Assembly (NCBI GenBank): GCA_963817015.1
Contig: CAWFMV010000016.1
Span: forward strand, 296,333 to 360,332
Source of the DNA: VAZQ01 sp963817015
GTDB lineage: Bacteria > Pseudomonadota > Alphaproteobacteria > Rhizobiales > Xanthobacteraceae
DNA length: 64,000 bases
Direction: 5' to 3'
A model generated the notes under the pieces. The model did no database searches and was not told the DNA's origin. It was given only the letters and a program-made list of their open reading frames with translations. Made by a program: the position numbers and the translations under genes. Below, piece after piece: positions 46,245 through 55,896 of this stretch (position 1 is its first letter; every line of letters begins with the position of its first letter).

Positions 46245-46595
46245 TGCCGTCTCCTTGCTGTCCCCATTGCTATTTCCCGAGCGGCGTACACTTGCGCGCG
46301 GCCGCCTCTGAGCCGCCGCCATGTCGCGTGTCGCCTCCATGGCGATTGTCCGAAGTGCCATGCAGTTGCGGACAAGCGCCTCCTATTATCCTGAAGCAGG
46401 ATTGGCCAGCGCGATATTGTCCTTGAGGTTAGCGCAACTGCCGTTATGGCGGGTTCAAAGCAGTTTCGACAAGGTCGTATCTGTCATCTCGTATCAAAAG
46501 ATTCCGGACTAACCCTAAGGACAATATCCGGCGCACCGAACCTGCTTCAGGATCGCAAAGTGCACTGACCCAATGACAGCAAGAAGGAGGCGATC
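46245..46595. other. Intergenic region holding a 166-base inverted-repeat element
   Basis: This divergent gap contains the imperfect inverted repeat described at 46388-46553 and the ribosome site AAGGAGG before the PRC-barrel gene. Nothing else was recognised. Confidence 0.5.
46388..46553. repeat. MITE-like element with 45-bp inverted arms
   Basis: The arm 46388-46432 and the complement of 46509-46553 agree at 36 of 45 positions. They share ATCCTGAAGCAGG at the outer end and GATATTGTCCTT further in. The spacer is 76 bases with no coding sign. No clear target-site duplication was found. It could be a non-autonomous mobile unit or a large RNA hairpin. Confidence 0.55.
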
Positions 46596-47013
46596 ATGAA
46601 GCGTGCCATTCTCATTCCATTCGCAAGCGCCATTTTGATCATCGGGGCGATGCCGGCGGCTGCTCAAGTGGCAGGCTCGACGACCCTCGGCGTCACCGTC
46701 ACCGAGCTGCGCGACGTGATGGAGGGTTGGAGCGCCAAGCGACAGATCATCGGACAAGATGTCTACAACGACAAGCAGGAACGGGTTGGCATCGTCGAGG
46801 ACGTCATCATCTCACCTAACAAGACGGTGTCCTACGGCATCGTGGGTGCCGGCGGCTTTCTGGGTTTCGACAGGCGTGACGTCGCCATCCCGGTCAACCA
46901 GTTCAAGCTGACCGATGGAAAGCTTATTTTGGCCGGGCGCTACCAAGGAGGCGCTTCGAGAGATGCCGCCGTTCGAGTACGCCCCAAGGAGCGAGGGACG
47001 CGGGCAGCGCTAA
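46596..47013 (+). CDS. Secreted PRC-barrel domain protein (frameshift near 46938)
   Basis: AAGGAGG precedes ATG 46596. The signal peptide ends MPAAAQV. The PRC-barrel domain is seen in RQIIGQDVYNDKQERVGIVE, DVIISPNKTVSYGIVGAGGF and FDRRDVAIPVNQFKLTDGK. After KLIL the frame appears wrong. A single indel near 46938 gives ATKEALREMPPFEYAPRSEG and stop at 47011-47013, which is the expected family ending. Uncorrected, the frame runs to 47051. Periplasmic PRC-barrel proteins are common in rhizobia, with unknown roles. Confidence 0.75.
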
Positions 47014-47159
47014 GCGGCTCAAGTCGTTGGATCGATATCGACGCGAATTGAGCGAATGCCGCTCGGACAGCGATCGACCGTTCATGAACAAGGATGTGGC
47101 CAGTGAGGTAAGCGTCACGGTCTCACTGCGCTGGCATCCACGGACGCGTGGAGGACAAC

Positions 47160-47417
47160 ATGCGGCAAGTCATCACGATGACAATGCTGACTATTGGTGC
47201 AGTGACGGCTCTCCTGAGCTTTCCTGCACAGGCCCAATACGCGGTGTGTATCCCGGCCCGGGGATGCGCGCCTACCACGCAGGTAAGCTATAACGCGTGT
47301 TACCAGCTCGCATTGCGGCGAGGGTGGAACAATTCAGACAACGACCAAAGGGAGCTCGGTGGACGCGCCCTCGACTATTTCATCTACCAGTGTCTCCTCG
47401 GCAAGATACCAAGATAG
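47160..47417 (+). CDS. Small secreted protein, 85 residues (SYN-C-RGW type)
   Basis: GGAGGACAAC precedes ATG 47160. A signal peptide MRQVITMTMLTIGAVTALLS ends PAQAQ. The mature part has Cys in YAVCIPARGC and the motif SYNACYQLALRRGWNNSD, shared with the 50-residue peptide at 46092. It ends LDYFIYQCLLGKIPR. Four Cys could form two disulfides. The function is unknown; the relationship to 46092 suggests an old duplication. Confidence 0.65.
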   Translation: MRQVITMTMLTIGAVTALLSFPAQAQYAVCIPARGCAPTTQVSYNACYQLALRRGWNNSDNDQRELGGRALDYFIYQCLLGKIPR

Positions 47418-47556
47418 GTCGACGGCTCTTGCGCAAGAGCTGCACTCGGTCCTGGCACCATCGGCAGAAAGCAGAGCGGGGCGAGCCCGCCTCGACAGCG
47501 GACCGAAGCGACCGGGAAATGGTTCGTGCCGAGCTTCGATCCGTAGGCCCGCCGGC

Positions 47557-48643
47557 TCAGGCCGGCTTGAGTCGCGGGAACATCTTGTAGGCGTTCTCGC
47601 TCTCGATCGTGCGCAGGTCGACTTCGCTGAGCTTGTAGTTGGCGAAGTCCTTGCACCGCCTCCATCGCCTCGCGGTAGGGGAAGTCCGAGCCGAACATCA
47701 CCTGTGACATCGGCACCATGTGGAACAGCGCCGCCAGCATGCCCGGCGTATTGCCCTGCGCCACCTCGTAGTAGAACCGCTGGAAGATCGGCACCGCGCC
47801 GTTGGGAAATTCCTGCTTGCGCCGGCCCGCGAGCTCCTCGAAGCGGCTGGTCAGGAAGGGCAGGGTGCCACCGGAGTGCGACCAGATGAACTTGATGTCG
47901 GGGAAGCGCAGCGCCGTCTTGCCCTCGCCAAAGACCAGGCTCGCGATCGTGCGAGTGGTGTCGTGGTTATATTCAAGCGTCGAGACCGGAACGCCCTTGA
48001 CCAGGCTGCCGCAGCAGTCCGGCGTCGTCGGGTGGGTATAGACCACCGCCTTGCGGCGATTGAGCTCCTCGAAGACCGGCACGAACGCGGGATCGCCCAG
48101 GTACTTGCCGCTGTACACCGTCCAGAGCGCAATCCCCTCGGCCTTGAGCACGTCGAGCGCATACTCGATCTCGCGCAGGCTGCCTTCGGTGTCAGGGAGC
48201 GGGATGACGGCGAAGCTGCGGAAGCGACCGGGATGGTCCTGCTCGAGCTTGGCGGCGTATTCGTTGCAGGCGCGCGCGAGCTTGCGCGCGTCCTCGTCGA
48301 CCTTTCCAAACCAGACTCCTGGGTTTTGAACGGAGGTGATCGAGGTCGCGACGCCAGCTTTATCCATGTCCTCGAGCGACATCGAGACCGACCATTTGAC
48401 CGGGTTGCCGCCGCGATTGCGCACGAGAGCCTCGGCCTGCACCGGCGGAATGATGTGATGGTGGACGTCGATCCGGCGCGACTTCGCGGGCGCCTGTGCG
48501 GCCGCTGGCACGGCCGCCGCGCCCAGCATGGCGGCGCTGCCTGCAAGCATGTTCCGCCGCGTGACCGGCGTCGCGGCAAAATTGGCTGGCGTTTCGCAGC
48601 ACGCGCAACCCGACAAAAGGTTAAGGCCGGTCGTCTTCAACAT
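47557..48643 (-). CDS. Tat-exported amidohydrolase (ACMSD-like), frameshift near 47655
   Basis: GGGGAGACGCCA precedes ATG 48643. A Cys-rich leader (LLSGCACCETPANF) is followed by a twin-arginine signal TRRNMLAGSAAMLGAAAVPA. The TIM-barrel metal hydrolase motifs are IDVHHHIIPP, VVYTHPTTPDC, FIWSHSGGTLPF and VMFGSDFPYREAMEAV. One indel near 47655 breaks the frame. The repaired end is SENAYKMFPRLKPA with stop at 47557. The family includes decarboxylases and hydrolases of aromatic-ring cleavage products. The export signal suggests a periplasmic role, and the secreted VOC gene just upstream may act with it. Confidence 0.8.
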
Positions 48644-48749
48644 TGGCGTCTCCCCTCGACTGCCCGCCGGGCATCCGGCGGCTTTCAGGCCGGTCAGCAT
48701 AGCCCAATCATGGTGCCGAGAAAGTGCACCATGGCGTGTAAAAATGTCT

Positions 48750-48859
48750 CTGGGCGTTATTCATCTGGGCGTTATTCATAATGCCAAACGGCGCGGCTCG
48801 CGGGCTGATGTCCGCGATGCCAAGATGGTGCAAAACCAGTTGGCGCAAAACCAGATGGC
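48750..48859. repeat. Two separate 15-bp tandem duplications
   Basis: CTGGGCGTTATTCAT is perfectly doubled at 48750-48779. GCAAAACCAGTTGGC at 48830-48844 is followed by GCAAAACCAGATGGC at 48845-48859. Both are in the gap between the VOC and amidohydrolase genes. Confidence 0.8.
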
Positions 48860-48916
48860 GCGACAGCGGACCTCGCGGGAGGTCCGAGTCGCGGTCATGG
48901 CGGATCTGGGCAGTCG

Positions 48917-49405
48917 CTATTTCCAGCGGCTCGTGGCCTGGGCGTGCAGCGAGTCCGGCGGCAGTTGCAGTAGCTCCATTCGGACGCCATTCGGATCGTA
49001 GACGTTCGACAGGATGGCCTTGGTGCCGCTGCTCGGCGTGATCTCGCGCACGTCAGCGCCGCGCGCTTTCCACATGGCGGTCGCCTGGGCCATGTCGTCG
49101 ACCACGACGCCGAAGTGATAGATGCCGGCAGGGCGTTGTTCATTGATTGTCTGCAGCTCGATGAAGGTGTCCTTGCTGACCTGGATGTAAACCAGTTGGA
49201 CCGCGCCTTGCGGTGTGCGGACGCGGAACGCCTCGGGGAAGCCCATCACCTTGGTGTAGTGCTCGACCGCCTTTTCGATGTCGGGCACGGCCAATGCCAC
49301 GTGATTGATTCCGACCACCCCTCGGTTGGGGCCCTGGTTCTGGGCCATGGACGTTGCCGCTATGCCGGCCAGTGTGCCGGCGACGAACAGAGCAAGCCCG
49401 CGCAT
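48917..49405 (-). CDS. Secreted VOC (glyoxalase/bleomycin-resistance fold) protein
   Basis: The signal peptide MRGLALFVAGTLAGIAATSMA leads into one VOC domain: VVGINHVALAVPDIEKAVEHY, KVMGFPEAF, VSKDTFIELQTINE, IYHFGVVVDDMAQATAMWK and NVYDPNGVRMELLQ. The His in INHVAL, the His in IYHFGV and Glu in RMELLQ are the usual metal ligands. At 162 residues it is one module pair. Secreted VOC proteins are unusual. It lies upstream of the Tat amidohydrolase on the same strand, and both may act on one periplasmic substrate. Confidence 0.78.
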   Translation of the reverse strand: MRGLALFVAGTLAGIAATSMAQNQGPNRGVVGINHVALAVPDIEKAVEHYTKVMGFPEAFRVRTPQGAVQLVYIQVSKDTFIELQTINEQRPAGIYHFGVVVDDMAQATAMWKARGADVREITPSSGTKAILSNVYDPNGVRMELLQLPPDSLHAQATSRWK

Positions 49406-49682
49406 GTCATCCTCCCTGTAGCTTAGGTTGTGTACTTACGAAACGGGACGCTCAGGTTAGCGCGTTTGATGTCCGCTTGTCCCTCGATAGCGACCCAAAA
49501 CAGAGCTCCCGTAGGGAGCCCACGCGCTCGCGATAGCCCCCATTCGGATGTCGCAGTCTGACCTCATGATGCATGGCGGATCAGCGATTTCGAGGTGGTC
49601 ATCATAGCGATCTATGCACGGAACTTTGTTCAAGGCCGTTGGTTGAGAAGCACAAAGCATATTGACTCAATGGAGATCCGCC

Positions 49683-49988
49683 ATGGCCGACGAACTGCGA
49701 AGCACTGTGCGCAGTGTGGGAACGACGATCAAGGAAACTGCCGGCCAAGTGGCCGACGACACCAAAACTGCAGCTGAAGGTTTGATGAACCGGGCGGCAG
49801 AGCTGGTTCCGGAAAACTATGATAAGGCCGTTGACGCTGCCAAGGAAGGCGTTGAAGCCGCCAAGGATGCGGCGGTCGCTGGCCATGACTTCATTAAAAA
49901 GTTCATGGAAGAAAACCCGCACACGACCACGGCAATCGCTCTGGGTATCGGTGTCCTTGTCGGATACACGGCCACCCGGCGCACGTGA
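49683..49988 (+). CDS. DUF883/ElaB-like membrane-anchored helical protein
   Basis: GGAGATCCGCC precedes ATG 49683. The protein is a long amphipathic helix rich in Ala, Lys and Glu (TVRSVGTTIKETAGQVADDT, AVDAAKEGVEAAKDAAVAGH) ending in a short hydrophobic C-terminal helix (TTTAIALGIGVLVGYTATRR). This is the layout of ElaB/YqjD-type proteins that tie stationary-phase ribosomes to the inner membrane. The related gene at 50019 follows by 30 bases and is surely cotranscribed. Confidence 0.7.
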   Translation: MADELRSTVRSVGTTIKETAGQVADDTKTAAEGLMNRAAELVPENYDKAVDAAKEGVEAAKDAAVAGHDFIKKFMEENPHTTTAIALGIGVLVGYTATRRT

Positions 49989-50018
49989 GTTCTCGTCATC
50001 GAGGAAAGGTAGTTCGTC

Positions 50019-50237
50019 ATGCCAAACAGAGCTCAGCCGCAGAGCCTTGACCGTGCGATCGGGGAGGCGAAAAAGCAAGCATCTCAGGTTGCTGATGTGG
50101 CGACGACGGCAGCTCGCAAAACTGCAGGTTCATTCGAAGTTGCGTTGCGAGAGTTCATCGACACCCAGCCCTATACGGCTGTCGGCGTTGCTCTAGCCGT
50201 GGGCTGGCTTTTGGGTCGCATACATCGACCGTTGTAA
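50019..50237 (+). CDS. DUF883-like small membrane-anchored protein
   Basis: GAGGAAAGG lies upstream of ATG 50019. The 72-residue protein has a helical N-terminus (SLDRAIGEAKKQASQVADVA) and a C-terminal membrane helix with the DUF883-type ending PYTAVGVALAVGWLLGRIHR. It is a shorter relative of the gene just upstream. Confidence 0.7.
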   Translation: MPNRAQPQSLDRAIGEAKKQASQVADVATTAARKTAGSFEVALREFIDTQPYTAVGVALAVGWLLGRIHRPL

Positions 50238-50311
50238 AAGTCAGAAACCTCGGAACCGACCCGGTTGGTGACGCGCGGCGGCTCGAACAGTGCGCCATGG
50301 CGCGTCCTAGA

Positions 50312-50394
50312 GGGCGTTAACGCCCGTCCATGGCGCGTCGAAGACGCGCGTAAACGCGCTTTAGGACGGGCTATGGACGCGCGTGAACGCGCTT
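50312..50394. repeat. Cluster of palindromes
   Basis: GGGCGTTAACGCCC at 50312-50325 is a perfect 14-base palindrome. GACGCGCGTAAACGCGCTT at 50343-50361 and GACGCGCGTGAACGCGCTT at 50376-50394 are two copies of one hairpin. The cluster lies between the convergent DUF883-like and OPT genes and may end transcription from both sides. Confidence 0.7.
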
Positions 50395-50403
50395 ATGTCC
50401 TCG

Positions 50404-52357
50404 CTAACCGCCGAAGAGCTTCTTGAGAATGCTGCCGCCGTTGGCCCAGAACACCAGCACCACACCCATCAGCGAGCCTCCGGCCACCACGCCCGACGCC
50501 ACCGGCAAGGTGAACTCCTCGGCGAGCTTTGGTTTCCGTCTCTGAAGCAAGAGCGCAACCAGGGCGCCCAGGAAGAACAAGAGCCCGTAGTACCAGTGGA
50601 ACACCCAGGCGAGGCCGAATGCCGACGCCGAGGGAAGATACTGCTCGTATTTCGGGAGCAAAACGGGCGCGAGCGTGAGCACCACGCCGACGACACCGCC
50701 GGCCAATATCAGCCACAGCTTGATGGGCTCGAGCGAGGACAGACCCTGGCCGAGCGCGATGGCAACAGCGGACCAGGTCTGGGCGGCGGGCGCCGGGAAC
50801 TGGTCGGTGCCGAGCACCTGCGCGTTGGGCACCAGGACTGCAAACGCGAGCACGCTGACGACCGTGCCGACGAAGATGCCGGAGAACTGGGCAAGAAACT
50901 GCTGACGGGGGTTCGCACCCAGCAGGTAGCCGCTCTTCAAGTCGGTGAGCAGGTCGGCCGATGAGGTCGCCGCGCCGGCCGTGATGTTGGCGCTCATCAA
51001 GTTGACATTGACGTTGCCCGGGCTGAGCGCGCCGAAGGTGAGCTGCGTGACTTTACCCATTGCGCCGACAGGCGTCGTATCGGTCTCGCCCGTCACGCGA
51101 CAGGCGACGAGCGCCAGCCAGAAGGACAGCGCCACCGCGATCACACTTTCCCAGATCGCCATGCCGAAGCTCGCGTGCCCGAGCCAGGCCAGCGCAACAA
51201 GCGACACGATCTGGCCGATGGCAAACCAGCTCATCGGCGCCTCGATGCGCTCGGCTTCGCTCGCAGGCGCTGAGCGGAAGGAGAACATTTGTCGGAGATC
51301 ACTGGAACGCGCTCAATGCCGTGCGCCAGCTCAGCGCAAAGCTCAACAGCCCTGCGGCCACCATGCAGGACGCGCCGAACCAGAGCGTCCACTGCACGAT
51401 GGCGGCGAAGCCCGCACCTTCGATGACGCCGTTCGCCTGGAGGATCGGCACGACCACAGCCCAACACAACGTGCCCGAGACCAACATGGTCGCGCAGACC
51501 CGCATGCCGGTGATGGCGCCGGCGGCGAGAAATATGAAATCCCAGGAAAAGACGACGGTGCGGCCCGCCCAGGCTTCGTAGTGACTGCCGAGGAGCCACT
51601 TCTGCAGGTCCGTCAGAAGGGCCCCGCTCGAAAAGCGTTCGAGGCTCGCGCTGATCGTCGACAGCCCCTCCGCCCAGAACTTGTCGATCGCGGCAATGAG
51701 CCCGGCGAGACCGAGTGCCTTGGCGGCGCGCAGACCCTGCGAGCTCTTGGCATGCAGCGCGCGCAAGGTTTCGGCCGCCGCGATGCCGGAAGGGAAGCGC
51801 AGCTGCTCGATATTGATCATCTGCCGCTTCATGGGGATGGCCATCGTGACCCCGAGCACGGCGATAAAGAACACCCAGGCCAGCATCAGCGGCACAGACA
51901 TCGACTGGTGATTGATGATGATGTAGGCCGCAAAGGCCGAGACCAGCGTGCCGCCGGTGGAGTAGCCGGCGGAGCTGGCCGTCGACTGCATGCAGTTGTT
52001 CTCGAGGATGGTCATCGGCGTGCGCGCGAGGCCGACTTTGAGCAAGCTCGTCCAGATCGCATAAGACAGGATGCAGGCCGTGATGGCGACGCCGAAGCCC
52101 CAGCCGGCCTTGAGACCGATGTAGAGGTTGGTCAGCGACAACACGCCTCCCAGGCATGAGCCGATCAGCACCGCGCGCCAGGTCAGTTGCGCCATGCTGT
52201 CCCCGTGGCCGCGATAGACCTGCTCGTACCACTGTCGCTCGATCTCTTCGGGCGTGCCTTTGAAGCCGGCGACAGGCAGCGGCCGCTCTTGCTCATCGGG
52301 AGCTTCAACAGGGAGATCCATCGGTGGCGCTGGTCGTTCGGAAGCGGTTTGGGTCAT
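50404..52357 (-). CDS. OPT family oligopeptide transporter (frameshift near 51295)
   Basis: From ATG 52357 a 45-residue soluble start is followed by many membrane helices with OPT-family signatures: LTWRAVLIGSCLGGVLSLTN, YIGLKAGWGFGVAITACILS, ILENNCMQSTASSAGYSTGG, EQLRFPSGIAAAETLRALH and, in the second half, NVNLMSANITAGAATSSADL and DLKSGYLLGANPRQQFLAQF. The frame breaks near 51295 (LSWRTALSAF to MFSFRSAPASEAER). The rejoined protein has about 650 residues and 14-16 helices, normal for bacterial OPT proteins, which import oligopeptides or metal chelates by proton symport. Confidence 0.85.
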
Positions 52358-52595
52358 GAATGGCAACCTTCGACGGGAAAAGTCCGAGCTATGCGTTGAT
52401 CGCGCGTCGAGTGTAGCAAGAGTGAGCACAAAAAAATGTCCGGTTTGAGCCAGGCGTGCCTGGCTCTGCCCACAGCAGAAGCTCCATCTGGGCGCCGGTA
52501 ATTCCCGTTGGTCGATAGCCATGGCGTGGTCTAAGCTTCAAGCATCAGCCGATGCGGCCACGCTCCAGGGCGATGGGAACTCACGGGAGGACGAC

Positions 52596-53966
52596 ATGGC
52601 TCAGGCAACCACCATGGCTGGGAGCGCGCCGCACAAGCCCTTTTACAAGAGCCTCTACCTGCAGGTGATCACCGCCATCGTCATCGGCATCGCGCTCGGA
52701 CACTTCTACCCGGAGCTCGGCGAGCAGATGAAGCCGCTGGGCGACACCTTCATCAAATTGATCAAGATGATCATTGCGCCGATCATCTTTTGCACGGTCG
52801 TGCATGGCATCGCCAGCATGCAGGACATGAAGAAGGTGGGCCGCGTCGGCCTCAAGGCGCTGATCTATTTCGAGCTGCTGACGACGCTCGCCTTGATCGT
52901 CGGCCTCATCGTCATGAATACGTTGCAGCCCGGCGCCGGCATGGACGTCGATGTCAGGGCGTTGGACACCAAGGCAATTCAGGGCTTCGTGGCGAAATCC
53001 AAGGACCAGAGCACGCTTGCATTTCTGACGGACATTATTCCCGCCACGGTGGTTGGGGCGTTCGCGCAGGGCGAGATTCTGCAGGTGCTGTTCTTCTCCA
53101 TCCTGTTCGCCTTCGGGCTGCAGGCGCTCGGCGAGCGCGGCAAGCTGCTGCTCGGCGTGATCGACCAGGCCTCGCACGCGCTGTTCGGCGTGGTCGGGAT
53201 CATCATGAAGGTGGCGCCGATCGGCGCGTTCGGCGCCATGGCCTTCACGATCGGCAAGTATGGCGTTGCCTCGCTGCTGTCGCTCGCCAAGCTGATGGCG
53301 GCCTTCTACCTGACCTGCATCATATTTATTGTCTTCGTCCTCGGCTTCTTTGCGTGGCTCGCCGGCTTCAACATCTTCAAGTTCATCCGCTACATCAAGG
53401 AAGAGCTGCTGATCGTGCTCGGCACGTCATCCTCGGAGTCGGTGTTGCCGCGCATGATCGCCAAGATGGAGAACCTCGGCTGTGAGAAATCCGTCGTGGG
53501 TCTCGTTATTCCGACCGGCTACTCCTTCAATCTCGACGGGACGTGCATCTATCTGACCATGGCGGCGCTCTTCCTCGCCCAGGCGACCGGCACCGACCTC
53601 AGTCTGGCTCAGCAGCTCGGCATCGTCGGCATTTTGCTCCTGACCTCGAAAGGGGCGGCCGGCGTAACCGGCTCGGGCTTCATCGTGCTGGCCGCGACGC
53701 TGGCGAGCGTCGGCACGATCCCGGTGGCGTCGATCGCGCTCATCTTAGGGATAGACCGGTTCATGTCGGAGGCCCGCGCGCTCACCAATTTGATCGGCAA
53801 CGGAGTGGCGACGGTCGTTGTGTCGAAATGGGAGAATGCGCTGGACACCCAGAGAATGCACGCGCATCTCAACAATGAAACGGACGCCGAGGCCGATACG
53901 CCCGAGCTGGTGCTGGTCGAAGACGAGATCAAGGAGGGAGGGCCCGCAAAGCCCGTCACGACGTGA
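52596..53966 (+). CDS. dctA: C4-dicarboxylate/proton (sodium) symporter
   Basis: GGGAGG precedes ATG 52596. The 456-residue protein has the DctA/GltP layout: YLQVITAIVIGIALGHFYPE, FIKLIKMIIAPIIFCTVVHG, the serine-rich loop VLGTSSSESVLPRM, VVGLVIPTGYSFNLDGTCIY and GVTGSGFIVLAATLASVGTI with RALTNLIGNGVATVV. It imports succinate, fumarate and malate. No dctBD sensor genes adjoin. The TAXI-type binding protein follows on the same strand, 70 bases on. Confidence 0.9.
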   Translation: MAQATTMAGSAPHKPFYKSLYLQVITAIVIGIALGHFYPELGEQMKPLGDTFIKLIKMIIAPIIFCTVVHGIASMQDMKKVGRVGLKALIYFELLTTLALIVGLIVMNTLQPGAGMDVDVRALDTKAIQGFVAKSKDQSTLAFLTDIIPATVVGAFAQGEILQVLFFSILFAFGLQALGERGKLLLGVIDQASHALFGVVGIIMKVAPIGAFGAMAFTIGKYGVASLLSLAKLMAAFYLTCIIFIVFVLGFFAWLAGFNIFKFIRYIKEELLIVLGTSSSESVLPRMIAKMENLGCEKSVVGLVIPTGYSFNLDGTCIYLTMAALFLAQATGTDLSLAQQLGIVGILLLTSKGAAGVTGSGFIVLAATLASVGTIPVASIALILGIDRFMSEARALTNLIGNGVATVVVSKWENALDTQRMHAHLNNETDAEADTPELVLVEDEIKEGGPAKPVTT

Positions 53967-54036
53967 CCCGTATTATCATCGATCGTGCCTTTGATGTCGT
54001 GAGCTGCACACATTGAAGGAAGGCGTGGAGAAAAGT

Positions 54037-55012
54037 ATGACAGGCGCACTGCTCCGGATCGCTGCCGCTCTGCTGATGGCTTTGGTCTATGCAGGCGGCA
54101 GCCGCGCGGACGAGGTGGATTGGCCGCAAACGCTCGTGATCGGCACCGCGTCGCCCGGCGGCACCTATTACGCCTATGGCGAGGGCCTCGCGCAGTTGCT
54201 GAGCCGCAAGCTCGGCCTGTCCGTCATCACGCGCCCGACCGAAGGGCCGACGGAAAATCTCAAGCTGCTGGAGGCCGACGAGATTCAACTGGCGTTCGTG
54301 ACCCTCGGCATCGCGCAACAGGGATGGAACGGCGCCGGCGAGTGGAGCAATGGCAAGCAGTTCCGTGCCGCCCGCGCCTTGTTTCCGATGTACGATACGC
54401 CGTTCCATTTCATTGTGATGTCCGACTCGGAAATCGGCTCGATCGCCGACCTGTCGGGCAAACGCGTTGGGATCGGTCCGCAGGGGGGCACCGGCGGCAT
54501 CTACACCCCGCTGGTTCTCAAAGCGCTCAAGATGGACGCGAGCTTTGCGAGCGGAAGCTGGACGGATCTGGCCGCGCAGTTCAGCGCGCGCCAGCTCGAG
54601 GCGTTGATCGTGCTCGGGGGCGTGCCGGTCCCCGAGGTGACGGAGCTCGAGAAGAAAGGCAATATCCGCTACCTCACTCTGACGCCCAATCAGGTCGTGG
54701 CACTGCGCCTCGCGACTGCCGGAGCTGGCGTCATCGCTGGTCGCGGCGGGGACCTATCCATCGCTGCGGCGTCACTACCGAACCGTGGGGATGTACAATT
54801 TCGCCGTTGCGCGCGGCAACTTGCCCAACGACCTTGCCTACGCGATCCTCGAGGCGGTTTTCAATCATCACGAGGAGATGATGGAGGTCCATCCGGCCGC
54901 CGCGGAGACAGTGCCGTCCAACTTCACGCGCAACACGATCCTGCCGTTCCATGATGGCGCCGCGCGCTGGTACAACAACAAGGCCACGGTCGGCGTGAGC
55001 CTCGCGGATTGA
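54037..55012 (+). CDS. TAXI-family TRAP transporter solute-binding protein (frameshift near 54740)
   Basis: The signal peptide MTGALLRIAAALLMALVYAGG is followed by LVIGTASPGGTYYAYGEGLA, the TAXI hallmark, then ITRPTEGPTENLKLLEADEI, PMYDTPFHFIVMSDSEIGSI, GIGPQGGTGGIYTPLVLKAL and YLTLTPNQV. An indel near 54740 shifts the frame; it resumes as VGMYNFAVARGNLPNDLAYA and ends at 55012. The rejoined length is about 325 residues. TAXI proteins feed TRAP transporters, but no TRAP membrane genes are here. The ligand is unknown, perhaps a dicarboxylate given dctA upstream. Confidence 0.82.
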
Positions 55013-55028
55013 TCGCCTCAATCGATGC

Positions 55029-55664
55029 TCAAAATCCAAGCGTTGGACGAAATTCCATAACGAGCACGACAAGCGCTATGAACCCTACAAAGCTGCCGAA
55101 GATAATGGCCACTGTCCGACCCGATGGGCTGCTCGATGGCAGATCGTCGTTAAAGCTGTAGTCGGGACTGCTCAGGCGTAACCTTTCGGCTTCCGTTACA
55201 GGAACCGTCCCCCCCGCCGGGCTCGCGACGAGTCGGACCGGAGCCACGACCCCAAGAAGGCCGTAAGTCACGCCAAGCACTGCACCAAAGATGAGATTCA
55301 GAACCAGTAGCCCGATATGCGTCGAAATATCGACCTTTGCACCAAAGAACCCGGCACCTGCCAGGGGCATGAACGTGACCATCGTCATCAGCCAGGTAAA
55401 TACACCGAAAATGATGCCCTTCAGCCAAGGCGCCGGACGGCTCGCGGCGCCATCATAGACGGCAAAGAGCAGTCCCCAGACAATCACGCCGACGATGAAA
55501 TGATCCATCCATGCAGCGGGGACACTGAGTGTTCCGAGGGCCGTCAGCCATCGGATAATATGAATCTGCGGCATCAGGTCCGTTGCACTATTGAGGACCA
55601 TGAGCCCCGACAGAGCGAGTGTCGCGACCAAGCCTGCGACCATTCCCTTGAGTGCATTCGACAT
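55029..55664 (-). CDS. Integral membrane protein, DUF6789-like
   Basis: AGGAAAG precedes ATG 55664. The 211-residue protein has four to five helices: MVAGLVATLALSGLMVLNSA, FIVGVIVWGLLFAVYDGA, IIFGVFTWLMTMVTFMPLAG, LLVLNLIFGAVLGVTYGLLG and a C-terminal VAIIFGSFVGFIALVVLVME. The pattern matches small membrane proteins of the DUF6789/DUF1440 kind. The assignment is by layout and the sequence gives no function. It is convergent with the TAXI gene, 16 bases away. Confidence 0.6.
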   Translation of the reverse strand: MSNALKGMVAGLVATLALSGLMVLNSATDLMPQIHIIRWLTALGTLSVPAAWMDHFIVGVIVWGLLFAVYDGAASRPAPWLKGIIFGVFTWLMTMVTFMPLAGAGFFGAKVDISTHIGLLVLNLIFGAVLGVTYGLLGVVAPVRLVASPAGGTVPVTEAERLRLSSPDYSFNDDLPSSSPSGRTVAIIFGSFVGFIALVVLVMEFRPTLGF

Positions 55665-55896
55665 GGCAGCTTTCCTGGATTGGCAGGGCCTTTCGGCCGG
55701 ACTGTTCCACCTCGGTACCCGATAACGGAACGCGATTTGTGCGGGTTCGATCGATGTAGTGCCGCGTGGCCACAACACATAGAGTCGCGCCAACTGCGGG
55801 TTGAGCGTCGTCCGTGGGATCAAGCGGCTTGCTACCTTGGGTCGCTCAGATGAGCTCGGCGCCCGTCTTGGCTTCCGCGCCGAGAACCGCGCTGGG

